From the NCBI GenBank assembly GCA_902615805.1, contig CACMQH010000001.1, positions 1 through 64,000 on the forward strand: a stretch of 64,000 nucleotides of DNA. Direction: 5' to 3'. Source of the stretch: Rhodospirillaceae bacterium. Lineage in GTDB: Bacteria > Pseudomonadota > Alphaproteobacteria > TMED109. This document shows positions 27,532 to 37,828 of the stretch, one piece after another. The number at the start of each line of letters is the position of its first letter. The stretch's first letter is position 1. The translations under genes were made by a program, and so were the position numbers. The notes below the pieces were generated by a model. It searched no databases. It worked only from the letters and a program-made list of their open reading frames with translations, and was not told the DNA's origin.

Positions 27532-28488
27532 CTAAAAGTGAGAGTAACCTCCAGAAAAAACTTTACCATCTAATAAAAATTTTTTTTCTTTAGTAAATTT
27601 CCCTATAACCGAAACTTTTACTTTTTTAGTTTTTCCAGCTTTTTTAATAAACTCTAAATTCTTTTCACTTACAGAAAAGGCTAACTCATAATCATCTCCA
27701 GCAGTTATCATATCATTCAAAGAGAGATACTTTCTCTTTAATAAACTTCTCGCTTTTAAGGATATAGGAATTTTACTTGAACTTATTTCTACTCCACATT
27801 CTGAGTTTGATGCTAGTTTAAAACTATCAAAAATCAAACCATCTGATATATCTATACAAGAAGAGACTTTATGACTAATCATTCTAATAAAATCATTTCT
27901 TATTGGTGGATTAATAAACTTTTTAATAAAATAATTATTTTTAAAATTTTTACTTTCTTTTTTATTTTTTAATAATACATCTAAACCAATCTTAGCATCA
28001 CCAATATTACCAGAAACACAAAGCAACTCATTAGGCTTAGCTCCTTTTCTATATAATAAGTTTTTTCTATAGCCTTTCCCAATAACAGTAACTGAAAAAG
28101 ATACTGCGCCTGAAGAGGAACATAAATCTCCTCCTGCTAAAAAAGCTTTAGAATTTTTCAATGCTTTTCTTATTCCCTGTTTTAAGCCTTTAAGTAATTT
28201 TATTGAAATATTATCTTTGTTTAATGTTATAGAAATAAATATACAATAAGGCTTTGCTGCCATAGCTGACAAATCACTAATTGCAGCTAATATTGCACGA
28301 TTAACCCCACTAGAAATATTAATATATTTTGGACAATGAATTCCATATATAAAATTATCCACACTAACAACTAAATTTTTATTTTTCAAAACTTTTAATA
28401 CCGCTGCATCATCTGATAGATTTAAAGCTTCTTTAAAATTTTTAGATAATGGTTTAAGATATTTATTAATTATAAAATTTTCATCCAT
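27532..28488 (-). CDS. thiL: Thiamine-monophosphate kinase
   Basis: Phosphorylates thiamine monophosphate to the diphosphate cofactor. The 318-residue protein of the AIRS/PurM-like fold has LSDDAAVL near residue 25, VSVDNFIYGIHCP, AISDLSAMAAKP, LAGGDLCSS near 115 and SCIDISDGLIFD near 205, all metal- or ATP-contacting segments of ThiL. It follows nusB by one base, in the conserved ribH-nusB-thiL order. Confidence 0.95.
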   Translation of the reverse strand: MDENFIINKYLKPLSKNFKEALNLSDDAAVLKVLKNKNLVVSVDNFIYGIHCPKYINISSGVNRAILAAISDLSAMAAKPYCIFISITLNKDNISIKLLKGLKQGIRKALKNSKAFLAGGDLCSSSGAVSFSVTVIGKGYRKNLLYRKGAKPNELLCVSGNIGDAKIGLDVLLKNKKESKNFKNNYFIKKFINPPIRNDFIRMISHKVSSCIDISDGLIFDSFKLASNSECGVEISSSKIPISLKARSLLKRKYLSLNDMITAGDDYELAFSVSEKNLEFIKKAGKTKKVKVSVIGKFTKEKKFLLDGKVFSGGYSHF

Positions 28489-28489
28489 T

Positions 28490-28921
28490 TTATGATTTTC
28501 TAATATTTTTAGCTATATTATCCAAAATTCCATTTATAAACCCCGTATTACTTTTATCTAAATATTGATTAGCTATTGATACATATTCATTAATGATTAC
28601 TTGTAAAGGTATATTCTCATAAATCATTAATTCATATATTGCCAAACTTATTATAGCCTTCATAGTTAAATCCACTCTATCAATTAACCAGTTTTCTGAT
28701 AAATTACATTCTATCATTTCAGTGATTTTTTTCTCATTATGATAAACTCCAACAACAACTTTTTTTAAAAAATCAATATCATACTTTTTTTTATAATTTT
28801 TAAATTCTTTTATTCTATAATTACAAAATTCTTCTAAAATTTTGTTTACATCTTCTTTAGAAAAAAAAAATTGGAATACAGCTTGCACAGCAATTTTTCT
28901 AGTGTTTCTTCTAGCTTCCAT
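28490..28921 (-). CDS. nusB: Transcription antitermination protein NusB
   Basis: 143-residue all-helical RNA-binding factor that, with NusE/S10, binds BoxA for rRNA antitermination. Family segments are ARKIAVQAVFQFFF-like RRNTRKIAVQAVFQFFF at the start, and VIINEYVSIANQYLD then GFINGILDNIAKN at the end. Its start lies within the ribH 3' end (11-base overlap), and thiL follows, so ribH-nusB-thiL are one transcript. Confidence 0.95.
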   Translation of the reverse strand: MEARRNTRKIAVQAVFQFFFSKEDVNKILEEFCNYRIKEFKNYKKKYDIDFLKKVVVGVYHNEKKITEMIECNLSENWLIDRVDLTMKAIISLAIYELMIYENIPLQVIINEYVSIANQYLDKSNTGFINGILDNIAKNIRKS

Positions 28922-29351
28922 CTGTATATTTTGCTTTTAAGCTCATCTGATTTATGCAAGCTAACGCCGCCACCTTTCCTTTGCCTATACTTTTATTAGC
29001 AATAGTTTTAGACCTAATTAATGCTTGATTATAATTTTCAACTGTTAATATCCCATATCCAATTGCAAAACCTTCTAATGATATATTCATTAATGCTCTA
29101 GCACTTTCACTGCATACATAATCGTAGTGTGTAGTCTCACCTCTAATGACACATCCTAATGCAATATAGCCATCAAACTTATATTTACAAAAGGTTATTA
29201 TGGATGGAATCTCAAAAACACCTGTAACTGTTTCAAGATGGCAAAATAAATTATGTTTTTCTACTTCTTCTCTAGTTTCATCAACAAGATTTTGAAATAT
29301 TTCTTGATAATAATTACTACCAACTATTAAGATGTTTTTTTTTTTATTCAT
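28911..29351 (-). CDS. ribH: 6,7-dimethyl-8-ribityllumazine synthase
   Basis: Penultimate step of riboflavin synthesis; forms icosahedral or smaller shells. The 146-residue protein has the substrate segment TGVFEIPS near residue 43, GCVIRGETTHYDYVCSE with the catalytic histidine near 88, and YGILTVEN near 108. Eight bases overlap ribBX upstream. It consumes the dihydroxybutanone phosphate made by the neighbouring gene. Confidence 0.95.
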   Translation of the reverse strand: MNKKKNILIVGSNYYQEIFQNLVDETREEVEKHNLFCHLETVTGVFEIPSIITFCKYKFDGYIALGCVIRGETTHYDYVCSESARALMNISLEGFAIGYGILTVENYNQALIRSKTIANKSIGKGKVAALACINQMSLKAKYTDGS

Positions 29352-30456
29352 TTCTTAATTCCTTATGACCTACTATTTTTAAATCGAAACCTTGCAATCC
29401 TATAATTGCTCTTTTTGAATTAGTTAAAAGCACCATTTTTCGAACTCCTATATCTCTTAAAATTTGAGCTCCTACACCATACTCTCTAAATTCCTGACTG
29501 TCTGTATTATAATTTTCCTTTTTATGGTTATTCCATTCAAATATGCTTTTGTTTTCTTTAATTATAACAATAACACCTTTCTTAATATCTTGCATTTCTA
29601 ATATTATTCTATTTATAGATACCTCTTTTTCGTAAGAATTATTTTTTGATAAAGTACCTTGAAATAAGTCACTAATATAATTAAGCTTTTGCACTCTTAC
29701 TAAAACTTCATCATCTTCTTCTATATCCCCTTTTACTAATGCAAAATGTTCTGTATCGTCTATTTTATTTGAATAGCAAAAAAATTTAAAGTTACCAGCT
29801 ATCTTAGTAACTAGCTGATCAGTGTATTTTATTTTTACAATAGGATCATTTCTAACTCTCCACCTTATTAGCTCTTCAATAGTTGCAATGTTAATGTTAT
29901 GAGATTTACAGAACTCTTTTAAGTCTTCCAGTCTAGCCATACTTCCATCATCATTCATAATTTCACATATAACTGCAGCTGGTTTTAAACCAGCAAGTCT
30001 GGCAATATCTACAGCTGCTTCTGTATGACCGGCTCTAGACAGCACTCCTCCATCTCTTGCAATTAATGGGAAAATATGCCCTGGAGTACTAATGTCTTCC
30101 TTACTTTTATTATCATCTATAGCTGTTTGAATAGTTGTAGATCTATCTGCTGCTGATATTCCTGTTGTAATACCTTCTTTAGCTTCAATAGATGTCGTAA
30201 AAGCAGTATCAAATTTACTTGAATTTCTTCTATCCATCTTTTTTAGGTCTAATTCTTTAGCCCTATCTTTTGTAAGAGCAAGACATATTAAACCTCTTCC
30301 ATATTTTGCCATAAAATTAATAATATCTGGAGTTATTAATTGAGCAGGAAAAATTAAATCACCCTCATTTTCCCTATTTTCATCATCAACTAAAACAAAC
30401 AATTTTCCATTTCTAGCATCTTCTACAATTTTTTCAATATTTGAAAGTTTTAACAT
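29344..30456 (-). CDS. ribB: 3,4-dihydroxy-2-butanone-4-phosphate synthase with inactive RibA-like domain (RibBX type)
   Basis: 370 residues in two domains. The N-terminal half (about 1-200) is a complete RibB: DDENRENEGDLIFPAQ, RAGHTEAAVDIARLAGL and CEIMNDDGSMAR contain the metal and catalytic residues. The C-terminal half resembles GTP cyclohydrolase II at its end (GVGAQILRDIGV, then IIGLQGFDLKIVG), but the zinc-binding cysteine signature (HSECLTGD...RCDCG in true RibA) is missing. It should therefore make only the four-carbon precursor, like the RibBX proteins described in proteobacteria. A true ribA must lie elsewhere in the genome. Confidence 0.9.
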   Translation of the reverse strand: MLKLSNIEKIVEDARNGKLFVLVDDENRENEGDLIFPAQLITPDIINFMAKYGRGLICLALTKDRAKELDLKKMDRRNSSKFDTAFTTSIEAKEGITTGISAADRSTTIQTAIDDNKSKEDISTPGHIFPLIARDGGVLSRAGHTEAAVDIARLAGLKPAAVICEIMNDDGSMARLEDLKEFCKSHNINIATIEELIRWRVRNDPIVKIKYTDQLVTKIAGNFKFFCYSNKIDDTEHFALVKGDIEEDDEVLVRVQKLNYISDLFQGTLSKNNSYEKEVSINRIILEMQDIKKGVIVIIKENKSIFEWNNHKKENYNTDSQEFREYGVGAQILRDIGVRKMVLLTNSKRAIIGLQGFDLKIVGHKELRNE

Positions 30457-30460
30457 ATTC

Positions 30461-31051
30461 CTACTTTATATTTTTAATATTATTCTCTATGTATCTAGCT
30501 AAAATATCAATTTCTATATTTACTATATCATCTTTTTGTATATTACCTAAAGTTGTGACCTTAGAAGTATGAGGAATTATGCTAACGGAAAAGCTTTTTT
30601 CTTCAACACTATTTACTGTGAGTGAGATTCCATCTAATGCAATTGATCCTTTTTTACAAACATACTTTTGCAGGTTATGTGGTAATTCAAAAATTAATTC
30701 TGATGACTTTTTTAATACTCTTTTTCTAAGCAGTCTAGTTGTATCATCAATATGGCCTGTAACAATGTGACCACCTAACTCATCTCCTACTTTTAATGAC
30801 TTTTCTAAATTTAATTTAGTACCTTTTTTCCAATTTATTGCATTAGAAACATTTAAAGTTTCCTCAGACACATTAACCGCAAAACTTTTATTGTTCTTAT
30901 TGATTACTGTTAGACAAATACCTGAACACATAATAGAACTTCCAATTTTAACTTCTGATAGATCAATATCACTTTCTATAGTGTATTCATTGCTTCTTTT
31001 TTCTTTAATATTTTTTATTATTCCATAATTTGTAGCTATTCCTGTAAACAT
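30461..31051 (-). CDS. ribE: Riboflavin synthase alpha chain
   Basis: Final step: dismutation of two lumazine molecules to riboflavin. The 196-residue protein starts MFTGIATNYG, the family hallmark, and consists of two similar beta-barrel repeats, each with a GxSxxxxGxxLTV pattern (GSSIMCSGICLTVIN and GSIALDGISLTVNS). HIVTGHIDDT marks the first active site. It lies four bases before ribBX and three after ribD. Confidence 0.96.
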   Translation of the reverse strand: MFTGIATNYGIIKNIKEKRSNEYTIESDIDLSEVKIGSSIMCSGICLTVINKNNKSFAVNVSEETLNVSNAINWKKGTKLNLEKSLKVGDELGGHIVTGHIDDTTRLLRKRVLKKSSELIFELPHNLQKYVCKKGSIALDGISLTVNSVEEKSFSVSIIPHTSKVTTLGNIQKDDIVNIEIDILARYIENNIKNIK

Positions 31052-31054
31052 ATA

Positions 31055-32149
31055 TTACCTGTGCCATTTTTTTATATTTTTATTTATCCAAATTTCTAAC
31101 TTTTCGTTACTTAAATCAACTGTATTAAAAAGTTCAAAATCATCAATATTTTTTATTTTATCAACTACATTTAAAGACTCTTTCCCTGTAAATTTATTAG
31201 ATCTATACAAGTAAATTATATCAATTAAATCTTTATTTAAAAAAGAAGTTGCAATCTTAGATCCGCCTTCCAATAAAATAGACTTTATTTTACTAATCTT
31301 AATTTTTTTAAGAAAAGCATCTAGGCAAAGGTTTTTTTTATTATTTAATTTTATCTCATTAATAATAGCCCCCAATGATAATAATTTTTTATATTTCTTT
31401 TTATTTGTAATTTTTTTTGTAAAAATTATAAGCGGATTTTTTTTTATGTTTTTAAATAAATTACTTTTGGGGTTTATAATCAAATTTTTATCAAAAACTA
31501 TTCTATGATTATTTTGCTTATATCCAAAAATTCTAACATCTAGTGATGGGTTATCTGATAACATAGTATTAGTACCAACCATAACTGCATCATAAAGACT
31601 TCTAATTTGATGGACATGCTCTCTTGAAAACTTTGAGGTAATCCATTGATTTTCAGTTATTGTATTTGTGATATTCCCATCTAAAGATACTGCCATTTTT
31701 AAACCTATCATAGGTCTATTATTTAAATGAGTGCTAAGCTGTGAGAAGTTTATTAAAAAATTTTGAAATGAAACTTTTTTTAAAACTACATTTATACCGT
31801 TTTTAATTAATTCATTATAACCTTTTTTATAAGTTAAGGGGTTAGGATCGAGTGCTCCTATTACTACTTTTTTAATACCTGAATTAATAATTATTTTTGT
31901 ACATGAAAAACAATTATCAGATAAATTGCAGGGTTCTAATGTTATGTATATTGTAGAACCTATTACTTCTTTGCCAGCCATTTTAATAGCATTTTCTTCT
32001 GCATGAGGTCTACCATTTTTAGATGTAGAACCTACACCTACTACTTTATTATTATTTACCAGTATGCATCCAACAGCAGGATTTTTTCCTGTATTTCCTA
32101 AGGAGCAATGTGCTTGGTAAAATGCAGAATTTAACCAAAATGAATCCAT
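31055..32149 (-). CDS. ribD: Bifunctional riboflavin deaminase/reductase RibD
   Basis: Performs the second and third steps of riboflavin synthesis. The N-terminal deaminase (about residues 1-145) holds the zinc site HAEENAIKMAG and TLEPCNLSDNCFSCTK. The C-terminal reductase (about 150-364) has GLKMAVSLDGNI, the segment DAVMVGTNTMLSDNPSLDVR and LLEGGSKIATSFL. The length is typical of the fused form. It follows nrdR by five bases in the standard nrdR-ribD-ribE order. Confidence 0.95.
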   Translation of the reverse strand: MDSFWLNSAFYQAHCSLGNTGKNPAVGCILVNNNKVVGVGSTSKNGRPHAEENAIKMAGKEVIGSTIYITLEPCNLSDNCFSCTKIIINSGIKKVVIGALDPNPLTYKKGYNELIKNGINVVLKKVSFQNFLINFSQLSTHLNNRPMIGLKMAVSLDGNITNTITENQWITSKFSREHVHQIRSLYDAVMVGTNTMLSDNPSLDVRIFGYKQNNHRIVFDKNLIINPKSNLFKNIKKNPLIIFTKKITNKKKYKKLLSLGAIINEIKLNNKKNLCLDAFLKKIKISKIKSILLEGGSKIATSFLNKDLIDIIYLYRSNKFTGKESLNVVDKIKNIDDFELFNTVDLSNEKLEIWINKNIKKWHR

Positions 32150-32154
32150 AATAA

Positions 32155-32613
32155 TTATTTTTTATGGTCTTTTAATTCACCCAAAAAGTTCTCGAAGTCT
32201 TGTACCTCTCGAAAATTTTTATATACGGAAGCAAACCTAACGTAAGCTACTTGATCTATTTCAGATAAAGACTCCATTACTAATTGTCCAATCATATGCG
32301 ATGGGATATCTACTTCCCCTGAGCTCTCCAACCTTCTTACAATACCACTTATTAATTTTTCAACTCTTTCAGTATCAACTTTTCTTTTTCTTAATGCAGT
32401 TAATATTGAGTTAGCTAATTTGTCTCTATTAAATACTGCTCTTTTACCATCTTTTTTTATTACCGTTAGGTCCCTTAATTGTACTCTTTCAAACGAGGTG
32501 AACCTTGATCCACATGCGGGACAAAGCCTCCTTCTTCTTATAGCTGAACCATCTTCAGTAGGCCTTGAATCTTTTACTTGAGTTTCAGTATTATTACAAA
32601 AAGGACACTTCAT
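32155..32613 (-). CDS. nrdR: Transcriptional repressor NrdR
   Basis: Nucleotide-sensing repressor of ribonucleotide reductase genes. The 152-residue protein begins [18 protein letters not shown], has the second zinc pair [15 protein letters not shown], and an ATP-cone domain from about residue 49 ([16 protein letters not shown]). No nrd genes are in the window. It sits between the RpiB-GlyA gene and ribD, its usual neighbourhood. Confidence 0.97.
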   Translation of the reverse strand: MKCPFCNNTETQVKDSRPTEDGSAIRRRRLCPACGSRFTSFERVQLRDLTVIKKDGKRAVFNRDKLANSILTALRKRKVDTERVEKLISGIVRRLESSGEVDIPSHMIGQLVMESLSEIDQVAYVRFASVYKNFREVQDFENFLGELKDHKK

Positions 32614-32622
32614 ATTAAATTA

Positions 32623-34311
32623 CTAGTAAAGAGGAAATTTATTACATAAATCAAGTACTTTACTTCGCACTAAATCTGCAGTTTTTGATATTTCATCATC
32701 AGATTTTTTTAAAGAATCAATTACCTCACTTATAAGATTTCCAACATATTTAAATTGTTCCTCCTTAAATCCTCTGGTGGTTCCAGCTGCTGTTCCTATT
32801 CTTATTCCTGATGTTACAAAAGGGGACTTATTATCAAATGGGATAGAATTTTTATTGCAAGTAATACCTGCATCATCTAAAGCCTTTTCTGCTAATTTAC
32901 CAGTAACTTCTTTATTACTCAAATCTATCAATAGCATATGACAAGATGTTTCTCCTGATACCACTTCAAAATTATTTTCTTTTAATGAACTACAAATAGC
33001 TTTAGCATTTAGAAGAGTTTGTTTGCTATATTCTTTAAAATCGTCTGATAATGCCTCCTTAAATGCAGCAGCTTTAGCTGCAATAACATGCATAAGCGGA
33101 CCTCCCTGTAACCCAGGAAATACGGCTTTATCTATTAACTTTCCTAGATCCTCATCATTACTAATTATAATACCACCCCTAGGACCCCGTAAAGTTTTAT
33201 GTGTAGTTGATGTACAAACATCAGCATAAGGTATTGGGTCAGGATAAACTTTACTTGCAATTAAACCAGAATAATGGGCCATATCTACTAGAAGGTAGGC
33301 CCCTACTTCATTAGCTATTTCTCTAAAAAGCTTAAAATCAATTTTGGAAGAATATGCTGATGCACCCGCTATGATCATTTTTGGCTTATGTTTTTTACTT
33401 AATAATCTAACTTCATCATAATCAATTTTTCCATCATCTTTTTTAACACCATAGTGCACTGAATTAAAATATTTTCCTGATTGATTAGGTCCTGCACCGT
33501 GAGTAAGGTGTCCTCCAGCCGATAAAGACATTCCTAAAATGGTATCTCCTGGCTTTAATAAAGCTAGAAAAACTGCTTGATTTGCTTGTGATCCTGAATT
33601 AGGTTGAACATTAGCCCAGGCACATCCAAATAACCGCTTTAATCTATCTATAGCTAAATTTTCTGCAACATCTACAAATTCACATCCACCATAATATCTT
33701 TTTCCTGGATATCCCTCTGCATATTTATTAGTTAAAACAGACCCTTGATATCTCATAACATTTCTGGATGCAAAGTTTTCAGAAGCTATAAGTTCAATTG
33801 TATATTTTTGTCTATTTAACTCATTTAGTACTGCATTTTCTAAATCTATATCTTCCTTATGTAGTGTTGCCTTTTCAATCTTTTCCAACCTATTTATATG
33901 TCTTTCTCCTTCAAACTCTGTGTTCAAAAAAGCGTCTACGCATTTATTTGCACATTGAAGATCTATGCTTCTTGCTCCTAAAGCAATTATGTTTGCATTA
34001 TTGTGTTTTCTAGCTTGTACTGCCATTTCCTTATTACTACATAAAGCAGCTCTAATACCTGTAAATCTATTAGCTGCAATAGAAATACCAATCCCTGTAC
34101 CACATAAAGCTATTCCCTTTTTAACATTTCCTTTTAAAATATTTTGAGCTAGTACTTTTCCATAATCTGGATAGTCAACTGCCTCTTCGCTATTAGTACC
34201 TAAATCTAAAACTCCATATCCATTTTCTTCTAGATTAAGTTTGATTTTCTCTTTAAGCTCAAATCCAGCATGATCAGACGCTATTGCAATTTTTTCTTTA
34301 ACATTATCCAT
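32623..34311 (-). CDS. Fusion of ribose-5-phosphate isomerase B and serine hydroxymethyltransferase
   Basis: One open frame of 562 residues joins two enzymes that are separate neighbouring genes (rpiB, glyA) in related bacteria. Residues 1-145 are Rpi[14 protein letters not shown], the catalytic cysteine in [17 protein letters not shown] and histidine in [15 protein letters not shown]. Residues about 155-562 are Gly[46 protein letters not shown], and the PLP lysine in [13 protein letters not shown]. All active-site landmarks look intact in both halves. There is no stop, frameshift or in-frame ATG in the linker (about residues 135-180). One gives ribulose/ribose 5-phosphate interconversion, the other glycine and one-carbon units. 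AGGA precedes the ATG. Confidence 0.95.
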   Translation of the reverse strand: MDNVKEKIAIASDHAGFELKEKIKLNLEENGYGVLDLGTNSEEAVDYPDYGKVLAQNILKGNVKKGIALCGTGIGISIAANRFTGIRAALCSNKEMAVQARKHNNANIIALGARSIDLQCANKCVDAFLNTEFEGERHINRLEKIEKATLHKEDIDLENAVLNELNRQKYTIELIASENFASRNVMRYQGSVLTNKYAEGYPGKRYYGGCEFVDVAENLAIDRLKRLFGCAWANVQPNSGSQANQAVFLALLKPGDTILGMSLSAGGHLTHGAGPNQSGKYFNSVHYGVKKDDGKIDYDEVRLLSKKHKPKMIIAGASAYSSKIDFKLFREIANEVGAYLLVDMAHYSGLIASKVYPDPIPYADVCTSTTHKTLRGPRGGIIISNDEDLGKLIDKAVFPGLQGGPLMHVIAAKAAAFKEALSDDFKEYSKQTLLNAKAICSSLKENNFEVVSGETSCHMLLIDLSNKEVTGKLAEKALDDAGITCNKNSIPFDNKSPFVTSGIRIGTAAGTTRGFKEEQFKYVGNLISEVIDSLKKSDDEISKTADLVRSKVLDLCNKFPLY

Positions 34312-34360
34312 AATAAATCCTAATAATTAAATTACAATTGTTATTATAAATATCAATTGT

Positions 34361-35854
34361 TTATTCACTTAATTTAATTTTTAAATATGTATTTAGTTCT
34401 TTTTTAACCTTTGATGCTAATAAATAGACTCCTACAATATTAAATAAAGCCATTAAGAACATCATAGAGTCAGATAAGTCAATTACTGCTCCAATACTTA
34501 AACTTGATCCAAAAATTACAAATAAACAATATATAAACTTAAATATATTTTCATTATTTTTACTTTTACCAAATAGATAAGTCCATGACTTTAAGCCATA
34601 ATATGACCAAGATATCATTGTAGAAAAAGCAAATAATATAGCAGCAATTGCCAAAATATAGGGGAAAAATGTAATATCTTTTTCAAATGCCCTTGAAGTT
34701 AACTCTATTCCACCTAATCCCTCACTCTCCAAGTGCATACCGGTAATTATTATCACTAGAGCAGTCATAGTGCATATGATTACAGTATCAATAAATGGTT
34801 CTAACAATGATACAAATCCTTCTGTTACTGGATAATTTGTTTTAACCGCTGAATGTGCTATAGGCGCTGATCCTAAACCAGCTTCATTTGAAAAAGCTGC
34901 TCTTCTAAAGCCCTGAATTAATACTCCTACAAATCCACCAGCAACTCCTTCTCCAGTAAAAGCACCATTTATTATAAGTTTGAAAGCATCAAAAATTAAA
35001 TCATAATTTAATATTATAATTATTAAAGCAGCAGAAACATAAATCAGTGCCATAAAAGGTACTAACTTTTCTGTTACTTTAGCAATACTTTTAATGCCTC
35101 CTATTATTACAGCCCCTAGTAATACAGCCATAATTAAACCATAAAGCCATGCTTTATCTGAAAAAAAAGACGTCTCTCCTCCAGTTATATTTAAAAATTG
35201 CTGAAAAGATTGATTAGCTTGAAACATATTCCCACCACCTAAAGCACCCCCTATACAACAAATGGAAAAAAATATAGCTAAATATTTTCCTAAATTTGCT
35301 AACCCTATTTCCTTTAGTCCAGCTGAGAGATAATACATAGGTCCTCCAGATATTGAACCATCCTCATTAATTACTCTATATTTTACACCTAAAGTACATT
35401 CGCAAAACTTTAGTGACATTCCTAGCAAACCTGCAACTATCATCCAAAAAGTTGCTCCAGGCCCTCCTAGGCTAACAGCTATTGCTACACCTGCAATATT
35501 TCCCAACCCTACTGTAGCAGCACATGCTGTCCAAAGAGCTTGTTTGTGAGATACCTCTCCGGGTGCATTTTTTTCATTAGACCTAAATATTTTAATTGCT
35601 GTTCCAAAATGCCTTATATTTACAAAACCAAAATATATGGTACAAAATACAGCTGCAACTATAAGCCAAACTACAATTAGTGGTACTTTAATTCCCTCAA
35701 AAATTTCTACTGAAAAGAAAACTATACTTACTACTATAGCGGATACTGGATTTAAAATTTCATTTATTTTTTCATCTATCTGAACTGCAAAAGATGAGAA
35801 TGTGAAGCTAATCGTTGCTAGCAAAACAAGGAGACTAGAAAGAAGTTTTCTCAT
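34361..35854 (-). CDS. Sodium:alanine/glycine symporter (AGCS family)
   Basis: Inner-membrane amino-acid transporter, 497 residues with about ten or eleven helices. Family segments: [31 protein letters not shown], quoted as [14 protein letters not shown] and [26 protein letters not shown]; and [21 protein letters not shown] near residue 310. The N-terminus carries a signal-like extra helix ending near SFA, seen in some alphaproteobacterial members. It overlaps the hemA 3' end by 20 bases and might supply glycine for 5-aminolevulinate synthase just upstream (inference). Confidence 0.94.
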   Translation of the reverse strand: MRKLLSSLLVLLATISFTFSSFAVQIDEKINEILNPVSAIVVSIVFFSVEIFEGIKVPLIVVWLIVAAVFCTIYFGFVNIRHFGTAIKIFRSNEKNAPGEVSHKQALWTACAATVGLGNIAGVAIAVSLGGPGATFWMIVAGLLGMSLKFCECTLGVKYRVINEDGSISGGPMYYLSAGLKEIGLANLGKYLAIFFSICCIGGALGGGNMFQANQSFQQFLNITGGETSFFSDKAWLYGLIMAVLLGAVIIGGIKSIAKVTEKLVPFMALIYVSAALIIIILNYDLIFDAFKLIINGAFTGEGVAGGFVGVLIQGFRRAAFSNEAGLGSAPIAHSAVKTNYPVTEGFVSLLEPFIDTVIICTMTALVIIITGMHLESEGLGGIELTSRAFEKDITFFPYILAIAAILFAFSTMISWSYYGLKSWTYLFGKSKNNENIFKFIYCLFVIFGSSLSIGAVIDLSDSMMFLMALFNIVGVYLLASKVKKELNTYLKIKLSE

Positions 35855-37073
35855 TACAATTTTTCTTATTTAAATTTAGATTTGACCAAACTTTTTTAAT
35901 TGAGTCAATAAAGTAATTAATCATCTTTGTATTATGTAAAGGAGTGGGAGTAACCCTTAATCTTTCAGTTCCTCTAGGAACAGTAGGATAATTAATAGGT
36001 TGAACATAAATATTATATTCTTCTAAAAGTAAATCAGAAGCTTTTTTACATAAATCAGGATCACCAACTAAAATTGGTATTATGTGACTGTTGTTTTGGA
36101 TTATTGGAATTTCAGTATCCGTTAATTTTTGTTTTAATTCCTTAACTGCTTCTTTTTGTTTAGTTCTTTCTATATTGCTTATTTTTAAATGTTTTACTGA
36201 TTCAATCGCTCCAGCTGCTATTGTCGGAGGTATTGAGGTAGTAAAAATAAAACCTGATGCGAAAGATCTAACTGTATCAACTAAATATTTATTACCTGTA
36301 ATATAACCGCCCATTACACCATATGCCTTAGCTAAAGTACCCTCTATTATGTCAATCTGATTACTTATTCCTAACTCTTGTGAAATACCACCGCCCCTAT
36401 CTCCATACATCCCCACTGCATGCACTTCATCTAAATAAGTTAATGCATTATAGTTTTTTGCAACCTCTGCTATATGTTCAATTGGAGCAATATCACCATC
36501 CATAGAATATACAGACTCAAATGCGATAATTTTAGGAGTATCTTTATCTAATTCCTTTATTTTCTTTTGAAGATCCTCCACATCATTATGCCTAAATATA
36601 ATTTTTTTAGCACCACTAGCCCTAATACCTTGTATCATCGAAGAATGATTTAACTCATCTGAAAATACATAACAATTTGGAAGTGTAGAAGCAAGAGTTG
36701 ATAATGTAGCTTCATTTGAAATATAACCTGAAGTAAATAATAATGCTGATTCTTTATTATGAAGGTCTGCTAATTCTTTTTCTAGTAAAACATGATAGTG
36801 AGTTGTCCCTGAAATATTTCTAGTACCACCAGAACCTGCGCCACAAGTATCTAATGCTTTTTTCATTGCATTTATTACATTAGTATTTTGTCCCATTCCT
36901 AAATAATCATTACTACACCAGACTGTTACGTTATTTATTGCTTCATTTTTATCATTATATTTTGTAGCATTAGGAAAATTTTGAACATTTCTTAATATAT
37001 CTATAAATATTCTATACCTTCCTTCACTTTTAATCTTATTTATAGTTTCTTCAAAATATTTTTCGTAATTCAT
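35835..37073 (-). CDS. hemA: 5-aminolevulinate synthase
   Basis: Condenses glycine with succinyl-CoA to make 5-aminolevulinate, the alphaproteobacterial route into heme. The PLP enzyme has [53 protein letters not shown] and the Schiff-base lysine in [15 protein letters not shown] chose the ATG at 37073 (412 residues, beginning [11 protein letters not shown]), which has a GGGGA Shine-Dalgarno; the longer frame to 37127 overlaps the next gene and adds a non-homologous leader. The length agrees with R. sphaeroides HemA (407). Confidence 0.96.
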   Translation of the reverse strand: MNYEKYFEETINKIKSEGRYRIFIDILRNVQNFPNATKYNDKNEAINNVTVWCSNDYLGMGQNTNVINAMKKALDTCGAGSGGTRNISGTTHYHVLLEKELADLHNKESALLFTSGYISNEATLSTLASTLPNCYVFSDELNHSSMIQGIRASGAKKIIFRHNDVEDLQKKIKELDKDTPKIIAFESVYSMDGDIAPIEHIAEVAKNYNALTYLDEVHAVGMYGDRGGGISQELGISNQIDIIEGTLAKAYGVMGGYITGNKYLVDTVRSFASGFIFTTSIPPTIAAGAIESVKHLKISNIERTKQKEAVKELKQKLTDTEIPIIQNNSHIIPILVGDPDLCKKASDLLLEEYNIYVQPINYPTVPRGTERLRVTPTPLHNTKMINYFIDSIKKVWSNLNLNKKNCNEKTSF

Positions 37074-37096
37074 CTGTCCCCTTAGATTAAACTTGA

Positions 37097-37828
37097 TTAT
37101 CCTATAGAATAGCCGCCATCTACACAAATGGTTGACCCTGTAATATAAGAAGAGTTTTTTGAAGCTAAAAATATTATTGCTTCTACAACTTCTTTAGGAT
37201 AACCAAATCTTTTGAATGGTATTCTATCTTTAATATTATTTATATTGTCCTCTTCTTCTAAAATTTTATTAAGAGTCTTACCTTCTATAAAGCCTGGGGC
37301 TATACAATTTACTCTAACTTTATGTTCTGCCCAACAAGATGCCATTGACTTTGTTAAAGATTCAACAGCACTCTTTGTAGCAGTATAGGAGGGTGCATTT
37401 TTCATTGTCGATTTTGTAAATATTGAACCAATATTAATTATATTTCCTTCTGACAAGGCCAATTTTGGTAAAAAAGTATGACAAATTCTCATTAAACCCA
37501 TTAAATTTACGTTAACAACATCAGAAAAGTTTTCTATTCTGTATTCAATTCCTCCTTTCAATAAAGTAGCATTATTAATTAATATATCTAGCTTATCTAT
37601 TTTCTGATGAAGAATATCTATAGAAATTTCATTAGTTAAATCTAATTTTTCTAATTGAATATTCTCTTTCGAAGAATTTTTTTCAAAAAAATCATAACTA
37701 GCTTGAGATTTACAAGTAACTATTACTTTACTGCCAAAAGACTGAAACTTTTTTGCACACTCAAAGCCAATACCTTGAACACCGCCTGTAATTAGAACTG
37801 TTTTATTTTTAAATTGTTGTTTATTCAT
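37097..37828 (-). CDS. Short-chain dehydrogenase/reductase
   Basis: Classical SDR, 243 residues: cofactor motif [27 protein letters not shown], the serine in [10 protein letters not shown], and catalytic [17 protein letters not shown] (Tyr-x-x-x-Lys), ending with [15 protein letters not shown]. Substrate unknown. It overlaps the 2-hydroxyacid dehydrogenase by eight bases and lies in a minus-strand set with that gene and the FAH-family hydrolase, suggesting a small oxo/hydroxy-acid catabolic operon that reads on into hemA. Confidence 0.9.
   Translation of the reverse strand: MNKQQFKNKTVLITGGVQGIGFECAKKFQSFGSKVIVTCKSQASYDFFEKNSSKENIQLEKLDLTNEISIDILHQKIDKLDILINNATLLKGGIEYRIENFSDVVNVNLMGLMRICHTFLPKLALSEGNIINIGSIFTKSTMKNAPSYTATKSAVESLTKSMASCWAEHKVRVNCIAPGFIEGKTLNKILEEEDNINNIKDRIPFKRFGYPKEVVEAIIFLASKNSSYITGSTICVDGGYSIG

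Noticed and set aside
34312-34360. Glycine riboswitch or FMN riboswitch near glyA, the symporter or rib genes
   Set aside because: Gaps are only 2-49 bases and lack the conserved aptamer motifs; there is no space for such a leader.
37074-37127. Longer hemA start at 37127
   Set aside because: The 18 added residues overlap the upstream SDR gene and do not match 5-aminolevulinate synthases; ATG 37073 has a GGGGA Shine-Dalgarno.
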